From Actinomadura sp. HBU206391 (lineage in GTDB: Bacteria; Actinomycetota; Actinomycetes; Streptosporangiales; Streptosporangiaceae), in assembly GCF_014323665.1 (NCBI RefSeq), contig NZ_JABVEB010000012.1, forward strand, positions 25,648 through 89,647: 64,000 nt of DNA. The letters run 5' to 3'. The translations under genes were made by a program, and so were the position numbers. Each line of letters begins with the position of its first letter. Positions within the stretch are counted from its first letter, which is position 1. The notes under the pieces are model-generated. The model had not been told where the DNA came from and made no database searches. It was given only the letters and a program-made list of their open reading frames with translations. Below, one piece after another: positions 18,664 to 27,320 of the stretch.

Positions 18664-19857
18664 TCAGGCCTTGAGGGCGATCTCGACCTGGTCCAGCGCC
18701 CAGTCGAGGTCCTGCTCGCTGATGACCAGGGGCGGGGCCAGCCGGATGGTCGTCTCGTGCGTCTCCTTGGCCAGCACCCCGAGCTCCATCAGCCGCTCGC
18801 TCACCGGACGCGCCCGGCCGCCGAGCTCGACGCCGGCCCACAGGCCCCGGCCGCGCACCTCGTGGACCAGGTCGGAGGGCAGGTGGCCGAGCCGATCGTG
18901 CATGTGCGCGCCGAGCCTGGCGGACCGCTCCTGGAACTCGCCCGTCTTCAGCATGGCGACGACCTCACGCGCGACGGCGCAGGCGACCGGGTTGCCGCCG
19001 AAGGTGGACCCGTGCTGGCCGGGCTTGAAGACGCCCAGGATGTCCGAGTCGGCGATCACCGCGGACACCGGCAGGATCCCGCCGCCGAGCGCCTTGCCGA
19101 GGATGTAGATGTCCGGGATCACGTTCTCGTGCTCGACCGCGAACGTGGTGCCCGTGCGCCCTAGTCCGGACTGGATCTCGTCGGCGATCATCAGCGCGCC
19201 GGCGTCGGTGCAGAGCCGCCTGACGGCGGTGAGGAAGCCGCTCGGCGGGACGTTCACGCCGGCCTCGCCCTGGATGGGTTCGATCAGGACACCGACCGTC
19301 GACTCGTCGACGGCGTCGCGCAGGGCGTCGATGTCGCCGTACGGCACGGTGCGGAAGCCCGGGGTGAAGGGGCCGTAGGAGCCGCGCGCGTCCGGGTCGG
19401 TGGAGAAGCTCACGATCGTGGTGGTGCGGCCGTGGAAGTTGCCCTCGAACGTGATGATGTTCGCCTGGTCGGCGGGCACGCCCTTGACCTCGTAGCCCCA
19501 CTTGCGTGCGGTCTTGAGCGCGGTCTCGACCGCCTCGGCGCCGCTGTTCATCGGCAGCACCATGTCCTTGCCGGCGAGCTCGGCGAGTTCCGCGCAGAAC
19601 GGCCCGAACTGGTCGTGGTCGAAGGCCCGGCTGACCAGTGTGACCTTGTCGAGCTGCCGCTTGACGGCGGCGATGAGCCGCGGGTTGCGGTGGCCGAAGT
19701 TGACCGCCGAGTAGGCCGCCAGCATGTCCAGGTAGCGACGGCCCTCCACGTCGGTCACCCAGGCCCCGTCCGCTTCGGCGATCACGATCGGGAGAGGGTG
19801 ATAGTTGTGTGCGCTGTGCGCCTCGGAGAGGGCACGTAGCTGGGCCGACTGGGTCAC
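18664..19857 (-). CDS. rocD: Ornithine-oxo-acid aminotransferase
   Basis: The 397-residue class-III PLP aminotransferase converts ornithine and 2-oxoglutarate to glutamate semialdehyde and glutamate, a step of arginine catabolism. Features are MNSGAEAVETALKTAR, FHGRTTTIVSFS, the PLP Asp in ADEIQSGLGRTG and the Schiff-base Lys in YILGKALGGG. GTG 19857 is preferred because AAGGAG lies 6 nt upstream; the frame continues 57 codons further without similarity. An Lrp-type regulator is divergent, 154 bp away, with a 19-bp dyad between them. It converges on the flavin reductase gene. Confidence 0.93.
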   Translation of the reverse strand: MTQSAQLRALSEAHSAHNYHPLPIVIAEADGAWVTDVEGRRYLDMLAAYSAVNFGHRNPRLIAAVKRQLDKVTLVSRAFDHDQFGPFCAELAELAGKDMVLPMNSGAEAVETALKTARKWGYEVKGVPADQANIITFEGNFHGRTTTIVSFSTDPDARGSYGPFTPGFRTVPYGDIDALRDAVDESTVGVLIEPIQGEAGVNVPPSGFLTAVRRLCTDAGALMIADEIQSGLGRTGTTFAVEHENVIPDIYILGKALGGGILPVSAVIADSDILGVFKPGQHGSTFGGNPVACAVAREVVAMLKTGEFQERSARLGAHMHDRLGHLPSDLVHEVRGRGLWAGVELGGRARPVSERLMELGVLAKETHETTIRLAPPLVISEQDLDWALDQVEIALKA

Positions 19858-19932
19858 GGCGCTCCTTCGTTGCGTTCGATGTGCGGCGGTGGACGCCCTG
19901 GCACCGCCGGGCGTGATCGCACCCCCGCGAGG

Positions 19933-19951
19933 TGGTGGGGTACTCCCACCA
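19933..19951. promoter_or_regulatory. Dyad TGGTGGG-N5-CCCACCA between rocD and the Lrp gene
   Basis: A perfect 7+7 bp inverted repeat just upstream of TAGGTT (19956-19961), a possible -10 for the Lrp-type gene. It is the best operator candidate in this divergent promoter region. Confidence 0.45.
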
Positions 19952-20011
19952 GCGTAGGTTCGGCAGCGAGGGACGACCAAGAACGAACCCGCACTCTGAA
20001 AGGGCTGATCG

Positions 20012-20467
20012 TTGCGTCTTGACGACATCGACCGTCAGATCGTTGCGCACCTGCTCCAGAACGCCCGTGCGTCCTTTGCGCAGATCGGTGACGTGGTCGG
20101 ACTTTCCGCTCCCGCGGTCAAGCGACGGGTGGACCGGCTGCGTCACGACGGTGTGATCACCGGGTACGCCGCGGTCGTCGACCCCGCGGCACTGGGATGG
20201 ACCACCGAGGCGTTCATAGAGATCTTCTGTACCGGGGCGACGGCGCCCGAGGAGATCTACGCGAGCGTTCGCAAGCATCCGGAGGTGGTCGCGGCCTACA
20301 CGGTGACCGGGGACGCGAGCGCTCTCGTACATCTGCGGGCGCGTGACATCCAGCACCTGGAGCAGGCGCTGGAGCGGCTGCGGCGCGAGCAGAACATCGT
20401 GCAGACCAAGACGTCCATCGTGCTGTCCCGGTTGATCGGACGCCCTACTGACGGCCCCGCCACCTAG
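20012..20467 (+). CDS. Lrp/AsnC-family regulator, probably of rocD
   Basis: The 151-residue protein has an N-terminal helix-turn-helix ([34 protein letters not shown]) and a C-terminal RAM/ACT-like effector domain ([21 protein letters not shown]). Such proteins respond to amino acids; the divergent rocD makes arginine or ornithine the likely signal. The TTG start follows GAAAGGG. rraA begins 19 bp after its stop but appears to have its own promoter. Confidence 0.9.
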   Translation: MRLDDIDRQIVAHLLQNARASFAQIGDVVGLSAPAVKRRVDRLRHDGVITGYAAVVDPAALGWTTEAFIEIFCTGATAPEEIYASVRKHPEVVAAYTVTGDASALVHLRARDIQHLEQALERLRREQNIVQTKTSIVLSRLIGRPTDGPAT

Positions 20468-20472
20468 GTTGT

Positions 20473-20478
20473 TACCCT
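20473..20478 (+). promoter_or_regulatory. -10 hexamer TACCCT for leaderless rraA
   Basis: TACCCT ends 8 nt before the ATG at 20487, within the 19-bp gap after the Lrp-type gene. Confidence 0.4.
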
Positions 20479-20486
20479 CCGGTCGC

Positions 20487-20975
20487 ATGACTGCCGACGA
20501 GTTCGCCACCGCCGACCTGATCGACGACTTCGGGGACGAACTGGAGAGCTGCGAGACGCAGTTCCGCCAGTACGGCGCCCGCTCGGCCTTCGCCGGGCCC
20601 ATCGCGACCGTGCGGTGCTTCCGGGACAACGCGCTGGTGAAGGATCTGCTGGGCACGCCCGGTGCGGGCCGGGTGCTCGTCGTGGACGGCGGTGGGTCGC
20701 TGGCCTCCGCGCTGATGGGCGACCTCATCGCGGCGTCCGCCGTGGAGCAGGGCTGGACCGGTGTGGTGATCAACGGAGCGGTACGGGACGTGGCCGCGAT
20801 CCGCACCATGGATCTGGGGGTAAAGGCCCTTGGCTCCAACCCCCGTAAGAGCACCAAGAACGGCGCCGGTGACGCCAATGTTCCGGTTGTATTCGGCGGT
20901 GCGGCGTTCCGTCCTGGAGACTGGCTCTACAGCGATGAGGACGGAATCGTCGTGGCGCATCGCCGTCTGAGCTGA
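20487..20975 (+). CDS. rraA: RraA-family protein (RNase E regulator / HMG aldolase fold)
   Basis: The 162-residue product shows the family motifs [31 protein letters not shown] and [20 protein letters not shown]. RraA proteins inhibit RNase E in enterobacteria, while close relatives are 4-hydroxy-4-methyl-2-oxoglutarate aldolases. The G-x20-R-D aldolase signature (GDL then NGAVRD) is present, so either role is possible. ATG 20487 is chosen over an in-frame TTG at 20469 because of family length and the -10 hexamer. Confidence 0.9.
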   Translation: MTADEFATADLIDDFGDELESCETQFRQYGARSAFAGPIATVRCFRDNALVKDLLGTPGAGRVLVVDGGGSLASALMGDLIAASAVEQGWTGVVINGAVRDVAAIRTMDLGVKALGSNPRKSTKNGAGDANVPVVFGGAAFRPGDWLYSDEDGIVVAHRRLS

Positions 20976-21048
20976 AGATTATGGGTTTATGTTTTGGATC
21001 TTGGGTAACTACCTAACCGCGCTCGACCCATAGAGAAAGAAGTTGGGT

Positions 21049-21771
21049 ATGACCATTCCGTTAAAGGTTGTCGCTTGTGCGACCGGCATCGCACTGGCAG
21101 TCGCGTCGGGACCGGTAGCCTGGGCCAAGGAGTGCAAATCACACATATCTCTTCGCCATATAGACATGACGGCACAAGCCGATGCCTTTCGCCAGGTGTT
21201 CACCCGGCGGGATCGGGCACATCGGTTCATGACCGCGCGGGATCAGGCGGCACAAGCTGTGCGCTTCGCCTATCGGCAACGGGGCAAACCGTATCGATGG
21301 GGCGGGACCGGTCCGCACGGATATGACTGTTCCGGCCTTGTTCAGAGGGCCTGGAGGTCAGCCGGAGTTTACATCCCACGGGTGGCCAGAAGCCAGTACC
21401 GCCGTATCCACAAGAAGGTTCGCCGCTCCCGGCTGCGCTCGGGGGACCTGATTTTCTTCCATGGATTCGGCCATGTGGGGATGTATGTCGGAAATGGTAG
21501 ATTCATCCACTCGCCGAGGGCGGGAAAGACCGTCCGAGTGGTCCCGCTGAGGGGCCATTACGCGCGCAGCATGGTCGGGGCGGTCAGGCCCACTCGTCCC
21601 CATGCATGGCGTGGCCGGCGACACCTGGTGCCACATCAGGACCTGCGCAGGCCGACCACCACCGAAGAGCCCTTGCTGCCTGGTGCGCCGTGCCTCGACC
21701 CGACCGCGGACTCAACCGCTCCGGGAGCCGGTCTGGATCTCCCCGACGGGGAGCTGTTCGACTGCGCCTAG
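21049..21771 (+). CDS. Secreted NlpC/P60 peptidoglycan endopeptidase
   Basis: The product of about 241 residues starts with a signal peptide (VVACATGIALAVASGPVAWA) and carries an NlpC/P60 domain: catalytic Cys94 in YDCSG, His near 142 in GHVGMYVG and a third polar residue in FIHSP. It would cut stem peptides of peptidoglycan outside the cell. A basic region and an acidic, Pro-rich tail follow the domain. The first half is less GC-rich than its neighbours and codon 5 is TTA (21061), rare in this genome. AGAAAGAAG upstream of ATG 21049 serves as Shine-Dalgarno. Its last 60 bp overlap the convergent secreted-protein gene. Confidence 0.9.
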   Translation: MTIPLKVVACATGIALAVASGPVAWAKECKSHISLRHIDMTAQADAFRQVFTRRDRAHRFMTARDQAAQAVRFAYRQRGKPYRWGGTGPHGYDCSGLVQRAWRSAGVYIPRVARSQYRRIHKKVRRSRLRSGDLIFFHGFGHVGMYVGNGRFIHSPRAGKTVRVVPLRGHYARSMVGAVRPTRPHAWRGRRHLVPHQDLRRPTTTEEPLLPGAPCLDPTADSTAPGAGLDLPDGELFDCA

Positions 21772-22470
21772 GCCCGGCACCATCCCGAGGTCACCGTCCG
21801 CGCAGTTGGGCTCGCAGGTATAGGTCACGTGCCAGTTGACCGTGGCGCTGATCTGGTATTCACCACCGGCCTGATCGGCCGATGACTTCTCGTAGACGTG
21901 AGTGCACGTGCTCCGCTGGTTCTCGGGACCCTTGGGGTCGTACGGCGTGCCGGGGCCCGTGCAGGTGATCGTCTTCTCGCCGAGGTTCCAGACCACCTCC
22001 ACCGGGGTGGACGTTCCGACGACGGTGAAGCCGGCCTCCGAGACGGTCGTGACCTCGGGCTGCCACTGCCCGGGGTCGACCCACAGGAAGGTGCGGAGGC
22101 CGACGTAGGTCCGGGTGCGAGGGCTCGTCTGGATCTTCATGAGGGGCCGTTCCATCTGGGCCTGGGCCCTGAGCACCACGTCGGCGGCCGTGATGGCCGC
22201 GGGCGGTGGAGTGCCCATGTCGCCGGTGGCGCACAGGGGATCGCCGTTGCAGGGGTCCCTCACGATCGTCCCGGGGGCGGAGCCCGGAGGACCCTGGCCT
22301 TCGCCGTCGCGGCCCGGCCTCGTACCACCGGCGGTACAGGTGGTCGTGTCGCAGTGGTTGAGCGGGGGCGGGTCGGCGCGCAGCGTCGAGGCGGCCGCGG
22401 GGAAGGCCAGGACGGCCGCCCCGGCGCTCACCGTCATCGCCGTGACCAGCAGGGAGGACCTGATCAGCAT
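21712..22470 (-). CDS. Secreted protein of unknown function, paired with a lipoprotein
   Basis: The 252-residue product has a signal peptide (LLVTAMTVSAGAAVLAFPAAA) and a Cys-containing Pro/Gly-rich stretch (CDTTTCTAGG, DPCNGDPLC). A beta-rich domain follows with paired Cys and many Trp/Tyr (TYVGLRTFLWVDPGQW, WNLGEKTITC, TVNWHVTYTC). The start overlaps the stop of the upstream lipoprotein gene by 7 bp, so the two are translationally coupled and likely act together outside the membrane. No family recognised. The 3' end overlaps the NlpC/P60 gene by 60 bp on the other strand. Confidence 0.75.
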   Translation of the reverse strand: MLIRSSLLVTAMTVSAGAAVLAFPAAASTLRADPPPLNHCDTTTCTAGGTRPGRDGEGQGPPGSAPGTIVRDPCNGDPLCATGDMGTPPPAAITAADVVLRAQAQMERPLMKIQTSPRTRTYVGLRTFLWVDPGQWQPEVTTVSEAGFTVVGTSTPVEVVWNLGEKTITCTGPGTPYDPKGPENQRSTCTHVYEKSSADQAGGEYQISATVNWHVTYTCEPNCADGDLGMVPGLGAVEQLPVGEIQTGSRSG

Positions 22471-23030
22471 TTCCTGACCTCGGATCGGGAGTCGGAGAGT
22501 TTCCAGGTGCCGCCGACGAGGCGCATGAGCGCCCGGTATCTCGTCTGCCCGACGGTCTCGTTGGCGGTCAGCCGTCGGCCGGTCCTGGCGTCGTACTTGA
22601 AGGTGCCGAGTGTCTGCACACAGTCGAGGACGACGGCCTGCCGCCCGTCCTCGGTGATCGACGCGAGCTTGGGGTTCAGCACGTTGTGATAGCGCCAGAA
22701 GATGCCCTGGCTACGAGCGCGCTGCGCCGTCCGCAGGAGCTGCCCGAGAATGGGCTCGGTCGCCACGCCGGCGAGCTCGCTCGTGTCGTTCATGGCGAAC
22801 GAGGTCTCATAGACCTTCTGGAAGCGCTTGTACTGGGCGATGATCACGGGCGTCAGCGCCGGCGTGTCGACCGGGCCCGGCCGACCGGCCTGCGAGGGCA
22901 TCGCGGTCGTCGATCGGGTGTTCACGTCGCCCGCCGGGCGGAACGCACCCTCGGAGCCCGAACCTCCGCAGCCCGCGACCGCGACGACCAGCCCGAGCCC
23001 GCCGAGGAGGGGTGCGAACCGGGAGCTCAT
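22464..23030 (-). CDS. Lipoprotein with SnoaL/Mce-associated-like fold, coupled to secreted protein
   Basis: The 188-residue product has a lipobox VAVAGC at Cys20 and a Ser/Thr/Pro-rich linker. A C-terminal domain follows (YKRFQKVYETSFAMNDTSEL, AVVLDCVQTLGTFKYDARTG, RYRALMRLVGGTWKLSDSRS). The last lines resemble the NTF2/SnoaL-like extracellular domains common in actinomycetes, which is a pattern judgement only. It is first in a two-gene unit with the secreted protein. AGGGG lies upstream of the ATG. Confidence 0.78.
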   Translation of the reverse strand: MSSRFAPLLGGLGLVVAVAGCGGSGSEGAFRPAGDVNTRSTTAMPSQAGRPGPVDTPALTPVIIAQYKRFQKVYETSFAMNDTSELAGVATEPILGQLLRTAQRARSQGIFWRYHNVLNPKLASITEDGRQAVVLDCVQTLGTFKYDARTGRRLTANETVGQTRYRALMRLVGGTWKLSDSRSEVRKC

Positions 23031-23161
23031 CGAAACCCCTGATCAATTGGCCGACACCAAGGCGGAGTACCCGCGAAAGCTTACAGATGTGCAGGAAGCG
23101 AGAAAAGGGATTCGTCAGCGTGACCTTGCTCTGCCTTGGTGCGGCACACCGGAGCACCACC

Positions 23162-23181
23162 CGCCGGTCTTGGAACCGGCG
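23162..23181 (-). terminator. Hairpin CGCCGGT-N6-ACCGGCG
   Basis: A 7-bp perfect stem with a 6-nt loop starts 20 bp after the stop of the luciferase-like gene on the minus strand. No T tract, as is common for actinobacterial terminators. Confidence 0.45.
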
Positions 23182-23200
23182 CGGTGGGCTCGCGCGGTGG

Positions 23201-24241
23201 TCAAGAGGCGACGGCCCCTCGCAAAATCTCCGGATGGGCCTCGGCCACGAGTTCGAACGAGCGCAGTCGCGCCTTGGGGTCGCCGATGTTGCTGGAGATC
23301 ATGAGCTCGTCGGCTCGCGTCCGCTCTCGAAGCTCGGCGAGCCCGCGCCGCACCGTCTCCTGATCACCGATCACGTGCGACTCGGTGATGGACGCGACGA
23401 TCCCGGACTCCTGCGCCGTGTACGGGTAGGCCAGTGCCTCCTCAGGGGTGGGCAGCAGTCCCGGTTCGCCCTTGCGCAGCCGCAGCATGGACAGGCCCAT
23501 CGGCGCCGAGAGCCGTTCGGCCTCGTGCGAGGTGTCCGCGCAGACCACGGCCGCGGTCACCATGGCGTACGGATGATCGAGGGTCTCCGACGGCTGGAAG
23601 GACGAGCGGTACAGCTCCATGGCGGCGTCGGTGTTCTGGGCGCTGAAGTGATGGGCGAACGCGAACGGCAGGCCGAGGACGCCGGCCAGTTGCGCGCTGA
23701 AGCCGCTCGAGCCGAGCAGCCAGATCGCCGGCCGCCCGCCCGGCACCACCTTGATCCGCCGGTAGGGATGATCTTCGGGGAAGGTTCCGTCGAGGAACGC
23801 CATGAGCTCCGCGAGCTCCTGGGGAAAGTCGTCGGCCGACAGGTCGGCGGTGCGCCGCAGGGCGTGCGCGGTGACCTGGTCGGTGCCCGGCGCCCGTCCG
23901 ATCCCCAGATCGATGCGGCCGGGATGCATGGTCTCGAGCATGCCGAACTGTTCCGCCACCACGAGTGGAGCGTGGTTCGGCAGCATGACGCCACCGGAGC
24001 CGAGCCGCAGGGTGCTCGTCGCCTCGGCGAGGTAGCCGATCAGCACCGCGGGGGAGGAGCTGGCGATACCGGGCATGCTGTGATGCTCCGCCACCCAGTA
24101 GCGGTGGAAGCCGAGCGCCTCGGTCGCGCGCGCGAGGTCGATGCTGGCGCGCAGCGCGGCGGCCGGAGTCGAGCCGCTGCTCACCGGGGCAAGGTCAAGT
24201 ACGGACATTCGGAAATCTGCCACAAGGGGGACAACCGGCAT
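23201..24241 (-). CDS. Luciferase-like (LLM class) flavin-dependent oxidoreductase
   Basis: The product of about 346 residues follows the MsnO8-type LLM pattern: [90 protein letters not shown]. It is an FMN- or F420-dependent enzyme of TIM-barrel fold with unknown substrate. The start is ambiguous: ATG 24241, GTG 24223 or ATG 24208. Family alignment needs residues just before the last of these, so an upstream start is preferred; none has a Shine-Dalgarno. Confidence 0.88.
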   Translation of the reverse strand: MPVVPLVADFRMSVLDLAPVSSGSTPAAALRASIDLARATEALGFHRYWVAEHHSMPGIASSSPAVLIGYLAEATSTLRLGSGGVMLPNHAPLVVAEQFGMLETMHPGRIDLGIGRAPGTDQVTAHALRRTADLSADDFPQELAELMAFLDGTFPEDHPYRRIKVVPGGRPAIWLLGSSGFSAQLAGVLGLPFAFAHHFSAQNTDAAMELYRSSFQPSETLDHPYAMVTAAVVCADTSHEAERLSAPMGLSMLRLRKGEPGLLPTPEEALAYPYTAQESGIVASITESHVIGDQETVRRGLAELRERTRADELMISSNIGDPKARLRSFELVAEAHPEILRGAVAS

Positions 24242-24334
24242 TACCTATGCCCGATTCCCATCAACAGGGAAGCCGGAGGAGGGATTCCGCCTGGTGGCGG
24301 AAGTGCACAGGGGGAAGAAGCGGGCCGGTCCGGC

Positions 24335-25003
24335 TCATCGCGATGCCGGCCGCGAACGGCCGACCTCACGGACGAGGTCAAGCGCGAGCACCATGTCGAA
24401 ATAGGAGAAGGTCTCGAACTTCGATCCCGGTGCGATCTCGGCGGCCGCGAGCCGCCGCATCACCCCCAGCGCCGCGGGAGTGTTCAGATCCGAGTCGAGG
24501 GCCTCCATCAACTCGGCCCGGAAGCCGTCGTGCATCGCCTTGGACGGCTGCTCCGCCCATCCGGCGACGCTCTCCCTCAGCCTCCGAAGCTCCCGATCGG
24601 CCTCCTCGACCTGCCGCGAGCCCAGCTCCAGCGGCTCACGATAGGGATGTTCGAGCGCCGCAAGCCGCAATGACAGCGGATCGAGCCCCTGCTCGGCGAC
24701 CCGCGTCAGCGTCGGCTCTACGGTCGTGGGGCTCACTTCCATCAACCGGCCCGGGCCCTGGCCGACGTACAGATCGGCTTCGCCGGGCGCGTCCTGATCG
24801 GTCGGCGGGATGTTGAGCGGGGTGAGGTCCCGGCCACCCGAGGCGGTGAGCAGAACCTGCCGGCGATGTCGTTCGACCAGTCTGCGGACGACGTCCCCCA
24901 GCACCTGCGAGCGCAGGTCGAGGCCGCCGACATGGACCCGCAGGAAGCGGGCACGGGGCAGCTCGTCGAGCCGGCCGGTGCGAGCGTCGTACAGCCGCAG
25001 CAT
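24335..25003 (-). CDS. Cysteinyl-tRNA synthetase-like protein lacking catalytic motifs
   Basis: The 222-residue protein reads as a shortened CysRS/MshC relative. It begins LRLYDARTGRLDEL as CysRS does, and RVHVGGLDLRSQVLGDVVRR aligns with the strand and helix around HIGH, but the HIGH residues are gone. EPTLTRVAEQGLDPLSLRLA then HPYREPLELG matches the region after KMSKS, which is also missing. SDLNTPAALGVMRRLA is the hallmark of the CysRS helical bundle. The zinc ligands are absent. It cannot aminoacylate in the known way. ATG 25003 has TACGCT 6 nt upstream. Confidence 0.75.
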   Translation of the reverse strand: MLRLYDARTGRLDELPRARFLRVHVGGLDLRSQVLGDVVRRLVERHRRQVLLTASGGRDLTPLNIPPTDQDAPGEADLYVGQGPGRLMEVSPTTVEPTLTRVAEQGLDPLSLRLAALEHPYREPLELGSRQVEEADRELRRLRESVAGWAEQPSKAMHDGFRAELMEALDSDLNTPAALGVMRRLAAAEIAPGSKFETFSYFDMVLALDLVREVGRSRPASR

Positions 25004-25009
25004 GTCCCC

Positions 25010-25015
25010 AGCGTA
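25010..25015 (-). promoter_or_regulatory. -10 hexamer TACGCT for the leaderless CysRS-like gene
   Basis: On the minus strand TACGCT is followed by 6 nt and the ATG at 25003. Confidence 0.5.
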
Positions 25016-25124
25016 GGGCCACGCCCGAGGACACCGCGCGGGGCGAACCGGAGCGTGACGTCCACCGTCGCCGTCGATGTGCGTACGGGCGAGGGAGCCC
25101 GGCGGGCCGATCGCGGTCGGCGTC

Positions 25125-25970
25125 TCAGATGGGGTCGAGTGCGGCCGTGGGCGCTCCGCCGGGCCATGAGGTCTCGGCGACCGCGCTGCCCGGCTCGAGC
25201 AGCGGGCCGCTGCCGTTGGGCTTGCGGATGGCCGCGAACCGCAGGCGTACGTAGTCGGCGACCCAGCCGGACTCGCGGCGCAGCGCAGGGGCGGCCAGCA
25301 CGTTGATCCGGTCGAGCAGCGGCTCGGCGATCTCGGGTGGCACGTCGGCGAGCGCCTCGGGCGCGAACAGCCGCACCCAGTCGGCGGCGCCGTTGGGCCC
25401 CTCGCTCATGCGGGTGGGCCGGTCGAAGAACTCCAGCAGGCGGACGGTGAACCCGCCCTCCTCCAGCCGGGTGGCGTACTCGGCCGGGGTCGGGAAGTAC
25501 CACGGCAGTTCGGGCTCGGCCAGCCCGAACACCCGCCAGGCGGTCTGCATCGCGGTGATCAGCTCGGCGCAGTTGCCCGCACCGCCCATCTCGGCGATGA
25601 ACCGGCCGCCGGGCCGCAGCGCCGCGTGCGCCTGTGCGATGACCGCGTCCGGGTCGCGGGTCATCCAGTGCAGGGCCGCGTTGGAGGCCACGGCGTCGTA
25701 CGGCTCGGCCACCGTGAAGTCGTGGGCGTCGCCGACCGCGAACGACAGCGACGGATGGATCGAGGCGGCCTGGGCGATCATTTCCCGGGACCCGTCGATG
25801 CCGAGCACCGTCGCGCCGCGTGCGGCGATCTCCGCCGAGAAGGTGCCCGTGCCACAGCCCAGGTCGATGACGCGTTCTCCCTGCTGTGGATCGAGCAGGT
25901 CGATGAGGGGTGCGCCGTGCGCGGAGACATACCCGAAGGCGGAGTCATATGTCGCGACGGCCCAGTTCAT
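25125..25970 (-). CDS. Class I SAM-dependent methyltransferase
   Basis: The 281-residue protein has motif I VIDLGCGTGTFSAE, an acidic ribose-binding strand (VLGIDGSREMI), VGDAHDF and the post-I line YDAVASNAALHWMTR. The last is typical of the trans-aconitate methyltransferase-like and arsenite methyltransferase-like groups. Substrate cannot be assigned. ATG 25970 follows TATCTT by 6 nt, so it is probably leaderless. The gene upstream (26195) is divergent across about 220 bp in which I see no further gene. Confidence 0.88.
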   Translation of the reverse strand: MNWAVATYDSAFGYVSAHGAPLIDLLDPQQGERVIDLGCGTGTFSAEIAARGATVLGIDGSREMIAQAASIHPSLSFAVGDAHDFTVAEPYDAVASNAALHWMTRDPDAVIAQAHAALRPGGRFIAEMGGAGNCAELITAMQTAWRVFGLAEPELPWYFPTPAEYATRLEEGGFTVRLLEFFDRPTRMSEGPNGAADWVRLFAPEALADVPPEIAEPLLDRINVLAAPALRRESGWVADYVRLRFAAIRKPNGSGPLLEPGSAVAETSWPGGAPTAALDPI

Positions 25971-25976
25971 ATCCGA

Positions 25977-25982
25977 AAGATA
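25977..25982 (-). promoter_or_regulatory. -10 hexamer TATCTT for the leaderless methyltransferase gene
   Basis: On the minus strand TATCTT is followed by 6 nt and the ATG at 25970. Confidence 0.5.
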
Positions 25983-26194
25983 TCCGACAATTCATGCAGG
26001 TGACCTCCTGTTCACAATGGTCGACGGGCGGTCATGAGGTTTGTCACAGGCCATGCGCGGTGAGGCGGCGGTGCGTGGCCGGAGGTGGACCGCGACGCGG
26101 CGCACCCCTCTAGAATCTGGTTCGGAATCGCCTGGGTCTCCAGGTGGGCTTCGGATGTGCCGTAGTTCCGGATGCGCCGCAGTGAGGAGCCGCA

Positions 26195-27067
26195 GTGGCC
26201 TACAGCGAGATCGAGTACTCCGCCGAAGACGGGATCGCCACGATCACGCTCGACCGGCCTGAGCGGATGAACGCCTTCACGTTCGTGATGCGCACCGAGT
26301 TGATCTCCGCCTTCGACGAGGCCGACGCGGACGACTCCGTACGCGCGGTGGTGGTGACCGGCGCGGGTCGCGCGTTCTGCGCTGGTGCGGATCTCGGCGG
26401 GGGCGGCGACACCTTCGATCCGGCGCAGCGGCGTGACATGTTCGGCGGGGACGACGACCTGCTGGCGGACGGGACGCCCCGCGACGGCGGCGGCACGGTC
26501 GCACTGCGCATCGCGCGCAGCCTCAAGCCGGTCATCGGCGCGATCAACGGGGCGGCCGTCGGCGTCGGCATCACGATGGCCCTGCCCATGGACGTCCGGC
26601 TGGCGTCGGACACCGCTCGCTTCGGTTTCGTGTTCGCCCGTCGGGGGATCGTCACCGAGGCCGCGTCGAGCTGGTTCCTGCCGCGCCTCGTCGGTATCTC
26701 ACAGGCGATGGAATGGGCGGCGACCGGCCGGGTCTTCGACGCGGCCGAGGCGCTGCGGGGGCGGCTGGTGTCCCGGGTGTACGGCCCGGAGGAACTGCTG
26801 CCCGCCGCCTACGCGCTGGCCCGGGAGATCGCCGACAACACCTCGCAGGTGTCCGTGGCGGCCGTTCGGCGGCTGATGTGGTCGGGGCTGTCGGCCGCGT
26901 CGCCGTGGGAGGCGCATGCGGCGGACTCGCGGCTGATGTACGCGCTGGGCGGCGCGCCGGACGCCGCCGAGGGAGTGACGTCGTTCCTGGAGAAGCGGCC
27001 GGCGGACTTTCCGATGCGGCTCAGCACCGACCTCCCGCAGGCGCTACCCGACTGGCCCCACCCCTGA
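26195..27067 (+). CDS. Enoyl-CoA hydratase/isomerase family (crotonase) protein
   Basis: The 290-residue crotonase-fold protein has the first oxyanion-hole loop AGRAFCAGADLGG and the second INGAAVGVGITMALPMDVRLAS. The Glu in GIVTEAASSWFLPRLVG sits where hydratases keep one catalytic acid. An acidic insertion follows the first loop (about residues 70-90). It probably acts on an enoyl-CoA in fatty-acid or side-chain degradation. The GTG start has GAGGAG upstream. It converges on the DUF222/HNH gene. Confidence 0.9.
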   Translation: MAYSEIEYSAEDGIATITLDRPERMNAFTFVMRTELISAFDEADADDSVRAVVVTGAGRAFCAGADLGGGGDTFDPAQRRDMFGGDDDLLADGTPRDGGGTVALRIARSLKPVIGAINGAAVGVGITMALPMDVRLASDTARFGFVFARRGIVTEAASSWFLPRLVGISQAMEWAATGRVFDAAEALRGRLVSRVYGPEELLPAAYALAREIADNTSQVSVAAVRRLMWSGLSAASPWEAHAADSRLMYALGGAPDAAEGVTSFLEKRPADFPMRLSTDLPQALPDWPHP

Positions 27068-27120
27068 GGTCGCTTGCCCGCCCACAGGAGAATTGATCGT
27101 TACCGTCCGTTTCATCAGGA

Positions 27121-27153
27121 GCGCCCTCAGGTCACCAGAGCATCCTCGGGCGC
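27121..27153. terminator. Possible hairpin GCGCCC...GGGCGC between convergent genes
   Basis: A 6-bp stem with a long loop between the crotonase and HNH genes. Weak evidence. Confidence 0.25.
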
Positions 27154-27198
27154 GCTGCGCGGATGGCGACAGCCCCCGGGCACGGCGTCCGAGGGAGA

Positions 27199-27320
27199 TG
27201 CGGTGATCGGTTCGGGTGGCACTTCGGGCTTGTCCGTCACCTGCGCATGCGGACGGTCTCGAAGAGGTGTCGTTCGAGCGGACTGAGCCGCTGCGGTGCG
27301 GTGATCGGTTCGGGTGGCAC
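27199..27320. repeat. 24-bp direct repeat across the 3' end of the HNH gene
   Basis: The 24 bp at 27297-27320, inside the HNH gene (coding VPPEPITA on the minus strand), recur exactly at 27199-27222, just beyond its stop codon. This looks like a partial duplication of the 3' end. Confidence 0.85.

Noticed and set aside
20976..21048. A possible c-di-AMP or other riboswitch before the NlpC/P60 gene
   Set aside because: The leader is only about 73 nt and lacks known conserved cores; a 7-bp TATGGGT/ACCCATA pairing alone is not enough.
23150..23200. A possible tRNA, because of a hairpin with a TTGGAA loop
   Set aside because: No acceptor stem, no T-arm (TTCxAxxC) and no D-arm can be formed around it; it reads better as a terminator hairpin.
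18069..24241. Flavin reductase and luciferase-like oxidoreductase as a two-component monooxygenase
   Set aside because: They are 4.6 kb apart on opposite strands with unrelated genes between; nothing in the sequence links them.
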